From Anastrepha obliqua (lineage: Eukaryota; Arthropoda; Insecta; Diptera; Tephritidae): a stretch of 64,000 nucleotides of DNA. Location of the stretch: contig NC_072893.1 in NCBI RefSeq assembly GCF_027943255.1, positions 129,083,784-129,147,783 of the forward strand. The letters run 5' to 3'. The position numbers were made by a program, and so were the translations under genes. Below are positions 11,263 through 21,296 of the stretch, piece by piece. Numbering within the stretch: the stretch's first letter is position 1; every line of letters begins with the position of its first letter. Under the pieces are notes generated by a model that saw only the letters and a program-made list of their open reading frames with translations, was not told the origin of the DNA and did not search any database.

Positions 11263-14200
11263 CTTAAGCCACATTAAGGCAAGCGCAAAGTAGAGCAGAG
11301 CAGATGATGCGTTGAGTACATAGATAGAGAAGAGAAAAGAGCAAAATTGCGGGAGGGGAATAAAGAGTTGTTCATTGGTGCATATCGCTTAATTGTACAA
11401 TAAATGATTTTTCAATAATTTCTTTTTTTTTTCTCCAATATTTATTCATGGTTTTACAAGCGAGCAGCGCAAAAATTATGGGCGTTTACGCCGCTTATCA
11501 GACATAATTACGTATATTTTTTATTTTCCCTGAACTAATTTGGTTGCCAAGTAGAAAATGGAACGTTGCTAAAAACAAAGTCATAAACAGATTTAATAAT
11601 AGCCAAAGGAAAAAAAAATGCCAAAAAATAGAGAAAAAAGTCTTTCCTTTGTCGATTGCCTGCTAGCGAGCTAGCCAGCCTGAAAAGCTGACGCAGTAAA
11701 TTCTCTACGATAGCCCTAAAAAAAATAAAATAAAATAATAAAGGTGTACTTGAGATTGTCGGGTGATGTTTTTACAGTTGTTTATAAATGTAATCAAACG
11801 CTTATCGCCAGGAATTCTTAAGATTGTCACTTTATGGTATATTTTTGGGCCTTTATGATTATTATTGCAGTATTAGTGTGACAGTAGGTGTGCGTGCATG
11901 CGTATATATTATAGTAAATCTCCGGAGATTAATATGCCTGATAAATGGACGCCGTTATGTGCCAAATAAACACTAATTGTATGAATTATCATTTGTTTAC
12001 ACTTTCAATGTAGAGTTGCATGCTATGAAGTAGCGAAAATCGACGCTACTGACTTGCTCCGACTTTATACGAGCCTTTGCCATATAGGCTTTATGAATTA
12101 CATACACACATGTATGTATGTGTGTGTGCGTGCTGTTTTCTCGCTGTCACCGTCTTTTGAAGTGCTAACAATGAATTTATACTTTCTTCACCGATAAGTC
12201 ACGCTGATAACGTCCAACAAGAAGCAAAGCAGTGCACTTATTTTGAAACAATGAAGAAATATAACTTTGAGCGGCTGAGAAAAAAGTAGGTGCAAAGACG
12301 TCGCGCGCCAATGTCAATAAAGCGCAGCTATGCGCGTTTTGTTTTTTTGATTAAGGTTGACGTTACGCGCGACTGTGAGCACTTGACAGTTGTCATTAGA
12401 CAAAATAAAAACAAAATTACTAGTATGTGAGTGGGCGTTTGCCTCTGAACCCAATGACAGCTGTGTGCCAATCAAGTCACAATAAAAAATAAAAATAATG
12501 GCAAGTAGGAAGGGTTATTTTGCGACGCTTCCTCTTTTACGACGATGAAGAAAGCTATTTTTTATTGATTTATTTTTAATTTGACGTAGTTTTTTTCTTT
12601 TATGCTTCAACGCAGCTGTGACAGGTGTTGATAGCTGTTTTCTATTTTCTATTTTTTGTTTTTTGTTTCTGTTTATTCGCTGCATACTGCCTTTAGCTTT
12701 GACATTCAAACTTTCAATGTAAATACATAACTATGAGCGAAAAATTAAGCGCGCGGGGTTAATGTCAATGAAAATTTAATACGAGCACCTCAACTGCAAG
12801 AAAATTTAAGCAAACATGAGCACAGTTATAAAACAAAAAGAGCGCGCACAATGGCAGTTACAAAAAAAACTCTTAATACTGCGCAGAAAGGGCACTTCTA
12901 TGAAGTAGTCACATACTCGGGCATAAAAGACGACTTTGTTGTTGCTTTAGCTTTTTCTTTTTTAGATTCAAACATGTTTATTTTAATTAAATTTGGCAAA
13001 GACACAACATGCTTCTCGTTGAAAGCGAAGGTTGTAGCTGTCACTTTTTTCTGTGCACCTGTCAAGGTAATGAAGAGTTGGGTGCCGAAGAGAGCGCGAG
13101 CAAAAGAACGCATGGGAAAAGTAATGAAAATAGCTTAGTAGAAATGAAACTCAAAGAAATGCTAATAAATGGATTAAAAAACATTAACAAAGGTTATATA
13201 TATGAAGACCATATCTAAGGTGCTAAGGTGTTGGCGAATATCACTTTTGAGCAGCAAATTCAATCCATTTAACACAAGCAATGGTGGGTGTAGTTCATTT
13301 TTCTTGTCCACGGCATAAAGGTGCTAGGTTCCAACTCGTCTTAGTAGACAAGAAATTTGAAAAATTATAAATAGAAAATTTAGTAGCAGCTCAATGGCGC
13401 AATTCTGACATGAAAAGCAAAGTGACAAACTGCAAATAAGAGCAGCAGCTCTGACTAAACTTGCCATGGTTATGTATTTATATATATAAATATATAAATT
13501 GGAGTTTACACGCTTTTTGTGTGTTTGGCCGAGTTCCTCATATTTGTTGTGTGCGTCTTGATGTTGTTCCACAAATGGAGCGGCCTGCAGTTTTAAGCAG
13601 ACTTCAAACGGCAGATGATTTTTTACGGGGAACTCTTTCACGACAGAAATACACTCGGAGATTTGCCATTGCCTGACGAGTGGCGACCGCTATTTGAAAA
13701 AACTTTGTCCATCGTTTTGCCATGGTTACGCAACAATATTATCTTTCATACAGAAAAATGCATAGATCGTAAGCAGCCTTGACGAGAAACAAGCAATCGG
13801 TCAACGAGTTCAATACAAGGAAATAAAACCTGATGGCATTTGACTTAAGTGAAGTAGCGGTAGTATCGAAAATCGATAACTAGCAATTGCGATGGGCTTA
13901 CGTGGTGCGCATTGATTACAAGGTGTTCACACTTCTGCTAATTTAAATTTACTTGCCGAACGTACAATTATTGCAAATGTTGCACTTGAACTTTAGTGCA
14001 TTAATAATTAAATTTACTGCATTTATTGCATTTAAAATATTCCTTACTTCTGTAGCTCCATACAATTTGAAACAAACTAGTTAATGCAGGACGTTAATCA
14101 ATAAAAAAAATATTCACAAACTCGTTTTTAGCAGTTCATTTACTTTGCCGTCAGTCAATTAAGTGTAATTAATCATATTCAATTAAAGAGCTTTATAAAA

Positions 14201-15480
14201 AAAACAGAACAACAGAAATTGAAACCAGTATATGGAAGTTGTATGTCAGGGGCGTTGCGGGCGCATTTTGCTGCGCTGCAGCAACTCCTAAGCAAATACC
14301 TCACATACAGTTAGTTAAGGGCAAAACATTGTGTAATAAAATGTAATAAAAACAACTAAAGTAAAAATAAAATAAATAACAAAAGCTCACATTTTTTTTT
14401 CTTTCTTTTACTTATAAAAATTAAGTAAATATAAAATTGTTTGTAAATATATCCCAGAAAAAAAATATATCTGCTAGTTAGTACATATAACGGTAATGGC
14501 AAATAAGTAACCCTAACTCCAAAATTAAACAGTAATTTACAAACGTCAGAGAATATACAATTTCTAGCTTCGGTACAGCAGACAAATGCAAATAAGAACT
14601 TCTGTTAATGGCCATAAAAACTGACAAATGACGCAAGGTAGCGGCACTTGTGAATTAGCAAACAGCTAAATGGTTTATTAGCGCAAATAAGTTCCAGAAG
14701 TACGAGTAGATTAAAACAGTAAACATTGTCGATGATTTCAAGTCATTCAAAACTGCAGAATAAGTGTCAGAAAAAGCAAATAACAGTATGCAGAAAAAGA
14801 ACAATACTTGCAGATATGGCTTAGCAAGTATTTATCGTCTGTCCGAGCTAAAATTAAATTAAATACAAGGTCGGCCTTATCAGACACATTTTAGTAAAAT
14901 TTAATTTTGGATGACTGCTAATTTTTAGATCAAAAATAATTAGGCAAATAATAGGCCACTTCTTTTCGCGTTAGCAAGTGGCGAATAGACAAAGTCACTG
15001 CTATAAATGAACATATCAGGGCAACGCGAAAATAGAGCTGTCATAAATTACATTTGTTTGTAATAGTGAGTATTTTTTTCAACAGCTTAACATTTGTAAC
15101 TAATTTGAGTAGCTTTGCTTCATTTATAATTTTGCAATTTAGCCCCAGATATCATTTTTTTTATTTACATTATATAGCAAATTTCATATAATTTTTTTTC
15201 AAGTTATTGTGCGTACGGGCGTATGGACAGACAGATATGGCTAAATTGCCTACTCTCCTCATTCTGAGCGAGCATTTAGTGCTGTTACAAGCAACCGTTA
15301 TGTGAACTAAATTTTAATACCCTTGGGCACGAGTGCGCGAGTACAAAAGTACGGATAAGAACTGCGAATAAAGAAACGCCACTCTGAACTCCCAGTTATT
15401 GGCGCTGCTCACTCGCTTAACCTTCATTTTATTTTTAATTTATTATTATTTTTTTTGTTTTTGAGATTTTCACATATTAC
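11263..15480. other. sgg intron, 4.2 kb
   Basis: Mostly unique AT-rich DNA. It includes a truncated SINE (about 13490-13720) and a short TG/TATG microsatellite (12105-12135). A GC-richer block with several GCGCGC-type motifs lies at 12290-12810. A 95-codon plus-strand open frame at 12851-13138 is discussed among the findings. I see no splice-bounded exon of sgg here. Confidence 0.7.
13490..13720 (-). mobile_element. SINE fragment, 5'-truncated
   Basis: This is the inverse of the SINE at 3088-3409: a TA-rich tail (about 13477-13499), then TTTGGCCGAG, TTGATGTTGTTCCACAAATG, GACTTCAAACGGCA, AGAAATACACTCGGA and TGGCGACCGCTATTTGAAAA. The tRNA-like head with A and B boxes is missing or unrecognisable. 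It diverges from the copy at 3088 by many substitutions, so it is an older insertion. Confidence 0.75.
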
Positions 15481-16021
15481 TTGGATCGTATTGTTTCGAA
15501 TTGGTGCGCGTAAGTATGCGCGCACTTTTCACCCCACTACTGTTAGCTTTTGACAATGGCAGCGGCGGTGGCATGCGATCGCCACCGCTGCTGGAGGAGG
15601 AGCCACTGGTAGTAGTCGTTGTAGAAGTTGTTGTTGTATCGGAAGTTGTGGTTGTTGTGCCGGAACTATCACAAACTTTTTGTTTGTTGAGCAAATTCGC
15701 TTTGAGCGTCGCCGCTGCAATGGGCGGCTTCTTTGATTGTAAGTTAACGCTTGAAGCGTTCGCCGTTGCGTTTGTAAGCTTTGTTATAGGCGCGCCGGCG
15801 GAGTAAACGCGCTTCAAGCCGACGGAGCTTGTTTTATCACCTACGCCACCCTCAACGTCATCGTAGTCTGTATCGAAGGAGTGCGTTGTTGTAAGCGATG
15901 TAGTGGAATTGCGACGTTCGGTGTCCGTTTCACTAGTGGCATCGCTGCCATTTTTCTTTTTCTTACGCACGATTTTTATGATTTTACGCGGACGCCCCGT
16001 TTTGATCACTTTGAAGGCAGT
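15481..16021 (-). CDS. sgg: Candidate sgg N-terminal exon B (AT-hook-like, Ser/Thr-rich)
   Basis: An open frame of about 180 codons starts T-A-F-K-V-I-K-TGRPRKIIKIVRKKKKN, a GRP core with basic flanks like an AT-hook or nuclear signal. Then come SDATSETDTERRNSTTSL, an acidic FDTDYDDVEGG patch, Thr/Ser homopolymers and a PPPLPLSK stretch, ending in RTNSKQYDP plus A before donor GTAATA. The donor is phase 1 and would give Ser-RDG with the kinase exon, the residue found in the Drosophila short isoform. Two acceptors are possible: ctaaag|ACT (16021, phase 0) or tcaaag|TG (16008, phase 1). The second matches the donor phase of exon A. No ATG lies near the start, so an upstream coding exon is needed. 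Composition is coding-like (GC-richer than its flanks, third-base variety). Assignment to sgg is by inference. Confidence 0.65.
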
Positions 16022-17915
16022 CTTTAGGTAATCGCCGAAACGATTACGTTAACAAAGGGGAATTAAAAAAATATATATATTTTATAATGTAGCACAAAGT
16101 GTGCCTTTGGGGGCGTGAAAAGTTGAGTTGCGTTTTCCTACGGTTTTCCTTAACACTTATGCAGGTTTCCTTTGGAACTTGATGACTTTGTCATTGTTTA
16201 AATGCTTTTTGTGTAATGACACAATTTTTCTTTATTTTTCGTAACTTTTTCCCACTGTATGTACTTCACTTAGCAATTTGGTTTTGACCTAGTTTAATCG
16301 CCACTTCGAGCGGCCAAAAAGATACCAACACAGGGACGCGTCTGAGTACTTTATAAAAGAAAAGCGAAAAAATTGACCGTTGCAGCCACTTCACGTTCGA
16401 GTTAATTGCATTGGACGACCAGCGGAAACTACTGCAATGCTGCAATGGCAAATCACGGGGGACCCGCCGCGAGCCACAATAATTGCTTTCGCACGGCAGC
16501 TGATTCTTTGTAGAATTTTTTAGTTTTTTCTAGTTTTCTCTCAACCAACTTTTTATGTGTTTTTTTTCCTTTTCAATGCGCGCGGAATGACGTTTGAGTA
16601 GCGAGAAAAAAACGACGACGAGAAATTAAAGTTATGTGAACGATTAAAAAACGATATTCGATTGCCGCCAATAAAGCAACTGAGGAGACCAAAGATAGAG
16701 CAAACGATCACAGCGGCAGTGGCGGCTGTGACAGACAAACAATCGACGACGAATGCCACACGACGAATGCACTTCTTCATTTTTTCCTACAATTCCGAGT
16801 TCATTTCAATTGGCACCGCAAAAATTCATGCAACATAACAACTAAAAAGCAACCATTACGAACAACCATGCCCCCCTGCCTGCTCCCTTACCCTAACCCG
16901 GGTACCGCGTTGCAGCAGCGTTTCCACTATCGCGCGCTACTGATCACGATCACTAATAGCTATGAGCCAAAAAAAAAAAAATAAATAAATAAAAAAATGC
17001 AAATCAAAGGTAGACAAATTTCTGTTTGTGTTGGGTCGTATGAAAAATGCGCTTTGATTGCGGCGCGTAATTAAGAAAATTGTCGAAAATAATTTACGAG
17101 CAAAGAGCGAACACAGCGCTGCTGAATGCTTTTATAGGCAGCTAAACGCTTTCATCTTTGAGAAATATTATTAATTGTATTTGTATTAAAATATAAAAGG
17201 CAAATTTGCATACGAAGCATTCCCGATAAATTTAGTAAGAAAAATTTAAATGCCAAATATTGGTGGTTATTTTACGCATTGGATTTGCTACGGAGAAAGA
17301 AATGTTTTTTTGTTTTGTAAAATCTTTATTTGGGTACAAAAATCGCCTTCGATTAGAAAAGCTCATCGCTAACGTGATAAATGAGCACTCATTATTTTAA
17401 TTTATTTTACATCAATTCATGCACCGCTGCATAAGTCAACGGAAAACTTATTCAAATCGTTTCGCTAAAATGCAAATATCATCCCAAAAACAAAACAAAT
17501 ATGAAAACCAAAACTCATTAAAAACGTTTAGTGAAGCACGAAGCGCGTAGTTCAGGTGGGTTAGCCGATATAGGCAGCACCGTAGCGCAATTAAATCGTA
17601 ATAAATAAAAATAAATGACACAACAACAAAAATAGTGCACAAGAACCTTTAGTATTAATTAAGACATCAACAATCACACCAATGTCAATGCCTCGCAAAT
17701 GTTGCCTTCAATGTGCAATCTAATGGGCGTCAGACAGCTGGCTGACAAGAAAATAATTGAAACACCATACCAAAGAAATAAATTTGCGAGAAAAGTATAA
17801 CTAAAATATATTACAGATAAAGGCACGAATTAATAACCAAACCAAATAAACCTTGAGCATCACTGATCGCATAAGGAACGAACACTCGAGTTGGTCAGTG
17901 AACACATGTATAATA
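16022..17915. other. Intronic or alternative 5' region upstream of exon B
   Basis: From 16290 to 16950 the DNA is less AT-rich than its surroundings, with many CG dinucleotides. That would suit a promoter or 5' UTR for a transcript starting near exon B. A 75-codon minus-strand open frame (16553-16780) is listed separately. From 16960 on the DNA returns to AT-rich unique sequence. Confidence 0.4.
16553..16780 (-). CDS. Small open frame, 75 aa, possible signal-anchor peptide
   Basis: The ATG at 16778-16780 has a strong fly start context (gaaaaaATGaag). The product begins MKKCIRRVAFVVDCLSVTAA and continues with a hydrophobic stretch to about residue 38 (TAAVIVCSIFGLLSCFIGG), then a basic/Ser/Phe-rich tail ending in RALKRKKNT. 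Lys/Arg before a hydrophobic run resembles a signal peptide or signal anchor. No splice donor lies inside, so I cannot join it to exon B. It sits in the GC-richer block upstream of exon B on the same strand and may be an upstream open frame in a 5' UTR, an independent small gene, or chance. I recognise no family. Confidence 0.25.
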   Translation of the reverse strand: MKKCIRRVAFVVDCLSVTAATAAVIVCSIFGLLSCFIGGNRISFFNRSHNFNFSSSFFSRYSNVIPRALKRKKNT

Positions 17916-18596
17916 CAGGGTGGGCCATATTGCGTTTGTTTTTTGAACCACCGATTTTTTTGAAAATGGTAACACAAATGACATGTTAAATGTGTTCATA
18001 ATTTACTTAAAGGTTTGACATTTACGAAAAGGGATGCTATACGCTTGAACAAAATTGGGAAATATTCAAAACCTATTTCCAATGTGGTGAGTATTCTTCT
18101 TCTTCCGCGGTTACAGTAAATGGCGAGCGTTACCGTGACATGCTCAACGAGTTTTTGTTTCCAAAAATTGAAGAGGATGACATGGACGACATTTGGTTTC
18201 AACAGCACGGTGCAACTTGTCACACTGCCAAAGTTACACTCGAACTTTTGGCTACCGTTTTTGAAAACCGAAATTCCGATATCAATTGACCGCCTCGGAG
18301 CTGTTATTTAAGTCCGTTGGACTATTTTTTGTGGGGAGCCGATTGATGATTTAAAACACGAAATCGAAGTTGCCATTCATGAAATTGGAGCCCAAACAAT
18401 CGAAAATGTGCTTAAAAATTGGGTTGATCGAATGGCCTACTGTAAAGCCAGTCGTGGCAGTCATTTGAACGATATTATTTTTCATTCATAAATGACAATG
18501 TTCAATCTTCAAAATAAAAAAAAAAAGTTTGAAAAACTATTGATTAGTTTTTTTTTATAACCGATTCAAAAAGCAAATTTTACATGGCCCACCCTA
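17916..18596 (+). mobile_element. Decayed mariner-type element with internal deletion
   Basis: Terminal inverted repeats CAGGGTGGGCCAT (17916) and ATGGCCCACCCTA (to 18596) are flanked by TA duplications (17914-17915 and 18597-18598). This is the Tc1/mariner insertion signature. The interior keeps the C-terminal half of a transposase in broken frames: NGERYRDMLNEFLFPKIEED, DDIWFQQHGATCHTAKVTLE, SPLDYFLWG-like and MAYCKASRGSHLNDIIFHS. The N-terminal DNA-binding half is deleted. The second catalytic Asp (normally QQDGA) is His here, and there are frameshifts and stops, so it cannot code for an active enzyme. Confidence 0.9.
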
Positions 18597-20101
18597 TAAC
18601 ATCAGCAGATAACTTAATTAGAAGTCAATGTTATTTTATGTAATTCTCAATGTACGCCAACAAGCCGTAAGCCTTTGGCCAACAATATCCCTTAAAGGAT
18701 GAAACATATGTTGATCTGAGGCATATTTGGCGAATCCTACAAAGAGCAGTGCAGTAAAGTACGTATTCCAAAGGGTTTAGGAAACTTGCTACAGAAGCTA
18801 GCGCTTCTAAACTGACCATAAAGTGAACTGCATAAGACCTCCGAATGATTGATGATGAAAATTAAAAGGAGAAAGGCGCCTGTGGAACTCGACTTCCAAT
18901 GCTTCATAACCTCTAAAATACTAAGTAGATTCAATAATCACTAATCTTAAGCTCCTTAAGCTCACGCCCTAGTGTAAGTTAGAGCTACAATATATAATAC
19001 ATATACATTTTTTTTTCAGCGAAATATTATTTTCCACAACGCAATACCAATTAAAATAAATATGCAATAAATAGGCTGTATGCAAATTGAGTTAACCACA
19101 AGTAAAGTGTGACAATTAGAATGGAATCGATCTCACTAATAAAAAATACGCTAACGCATATAAGCACAATTACGTAGACACTTCAACAAATATATTGATA
19201 AACAAATTTTTAAGTAGTTACCACATTTTTACAAATTAAATTACCATAAAAATTTGGATTACAGTTTACCTTTCATGCCTGCTCGTATAACGTCAGAAAT
19301 TTTGTCGATTTGCGTCAAAATTTTGATATGGAAATTTTCCTATCATTTTTCGAGCTACAATTAAGCAAATATTAGAATATGAGAAAACAACAAAAAACAA
19401 GAAAAAAAATTAAATAAAAAAATAAAAACAAAATAAATAATATAATAACAATAACATACAAATAAAAGCAGGAAATCGAAATCCAGCACCGATCGTAATC
19501 AGCACCTTCTAAATGTGAGGAGTCTTAAAAGGATTTTGAAATGGCAATTAGCGTTAATTACTTGACAGCCCACAAATAAAATCGTACTGTAATCTTTCAA
19601 CTATTTGTTGTTGTTCCTGCTAGGTATTTAGTGGGCGGTTGGGTGATATTATGTGGCTTAAGTGGTAAAGATCACATGGGTAAATGGTAATTAGGCGATT
19701 AACTGATATAGAGCGCGCACGTACTCGCGATATTTACAAGATTTCTATGAGTGATGCATATTTACAATGTGCTATATATGTAAATGCATAAATGTGCAGG
19801 CGTATTAAAATTATTAAGTACTGGGTATCGAAGAGCAACACATATTAGTTGAGAGACTCCAACGCCCGCCCACTGTGAACATGGAGCAACAAATGATAGC
19901 AATGATTGCGGTCGCCCTTCACTCCCCATCCACCATCAACAACTACCACTCGTGTGCCCCTTAATTTGAAGAACAACACGAAGTCGGTATTCACAAAATG
20001 GAGGAGAACTTCTTTACAACACCTATTAAGGGATGTACGCGCCTATTATATTTATGAGTGAGATAGCAAAACAACAAAATATAAATAAAAATAAAAAACA
20101 C
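18597..20101. other. Intron with a SINE fragment
   Basis: AT-rich DNA with no coding signal. A diverged SINE fragment lies at about 19900-20055. The short open frames around 18631-18934 have no splice context or composition to support them. Confidence 0.7.
19900..20055 (+). mobile_element. SINE fragment, highly diverged
   Basis: TGCGGTCGCCCTTCACTCC, GAAGAACAACACGAAGTCGG, ACAAAATGGAGGAG and GGGATGTACGCGCCTATTAT follow the order of the SINE at 3088-3409 with many substitutions and indels. The head is absent. It ends 46 bp from the donor of candidate exon D. Confidence 0.6.
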
Positions 20102-20315
20102 CTGTTATGTGTGGCTCTTTTGCGCGCAATGCTTTAATAGCCACCAATGCTTTTGTCATTGTATTATACAAGTAGTTGTTGTGCCCACTGACGATCACCA
20201 CGAATGAATGATCGGCCAATGAAACAATAAAATACTCGGCGTTTTCGTCGTGTACGATTAATAAATTTAAATTGCAAGTAGCAGCCGCCACCAGCTTTAT
20301 TTTTCTTCCTATCAT
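20102..20315 (-). CDS. Candidate alternative first exon D (MIGRKIKLVAAATCN...EPHITG)
   Basis: The ATG at 20313-20315 opens a frame of 71 codons plus one base, ending ATA ACA G before donor GTGTTT. It begins MIGRKIKLVAAATCNLNLLI and ends KALVAIKALRAKEPHIT. The product is non-repetitive and balanced in composition, with an alternating hydrophobic/polar middle (EYFIVSLADHSFVVIVSG). DNA on both sides is low-complexity and AT-rich. The donor is phase 1, so it would fit cassette C or the first kinase exon, giving ...HIT-G-RDGSK. Alternatively an acceptor (gttag|TG at about 20326) could make it an internal phase-1 cassette. I recognise no domain. Assignment to sgg rests only on strand, position and phase. 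The donor is weaker than those of the core exons. Confidence 0.4.
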
Positions 20316-21181
20316 CACTTTTTTCACTAACTTTATTTTATCAGTCAATTAACGAAATATTTCTACAATTTTATAAAACAACAAAACTAAAAAAAAAAAA
20401 AAAAAACATTTGCATTATATTTGCTTTCGTCGCAAAAGGTGTTAACTTACTCAACACATTTGTTTGACTGTAATCGCTCAATCGCTGACCCTCACACAGT
20501 GAGCCGCTCTCGCACACTCTTTAGCCTTTGGTTAGTTTGTGATATACCTACATGCACACATGCAAGTACAAGTAAACAAGTAGCCTGTACTCGTGCTAGG
20601 TAATGAGCGCTAATGACATGTGATCGTGACAGTCTAATTCGTGAAACTTTATAATTGTTTGTCGAAAGAAAAAATCGCATGTATTACTTATTAACAAGTC
20701 TAAAGATAGATCTGAATCTGAAGATTGTGATGCACTCGCAATGTCAGTGGTATTCTTACGAAAATATACGTTTGCTTATCAATATTGAGTTGGTGGATTT
20801 TATAAACACCGTTCTAAAAATACCAAAATAGTGTTTCGTGTAATGGTTTTTTTGTTGTTTTATGTGTAAACTTTTTTGCAGATAATTACAAAATGGACAG
20901 AACTAAAATAAGCGTAAAAGGCAAGTTGCAGAGTCTTAGGCTAACTGAGGTGTGATCGGATAAGAGAGAAACGAAGCTAATTTTAGAAGTGCAAGAAAAA
21001 TGTATACATAAAAAAAAATGCATTTTTCATAAAACTCTTTCATAGCTTGCTATTCGATGCAAATAACGCATTTTGTATAGCTAGAAAGTAAAAGTATGAA
21101 ATACGTGCTAGACTTATAAAATTTACTTATTAAGATTGGTATTCAAATAACTACACAGATGTCAATAGAATTTCTAGGATA

Positions 21182-21296
21182 CAGGGTGTCAAAAAACAAG
21201 AATTGAATAGTATCAACTCATAGAAGGGAAATAGCCAATTAACGATCTTGAATCTATGGTAAGTTAAATATTTTGTATTCTTCTTTTAACACCCTG
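21182..21296. mobile_element. 115-bp MITE of Tc1/mariner type
   Basis: Ends CAGGGTGTCAAAAAACAAGAA and, inverted, CAGGGTGTTAAAAGAAGAAT are flanked by TA on both sides (21180-21181 and 21297-21298). The element is tiny, non-coding and nearly all inverted repeat plus a short spacer. Confidence 0.75.

Noticed and set aside
15501..15806. Plus-strand 101-codon frame
   Set aside because: Antisense shadow of exon B (Val runs mirror its Thr/Asn codons).
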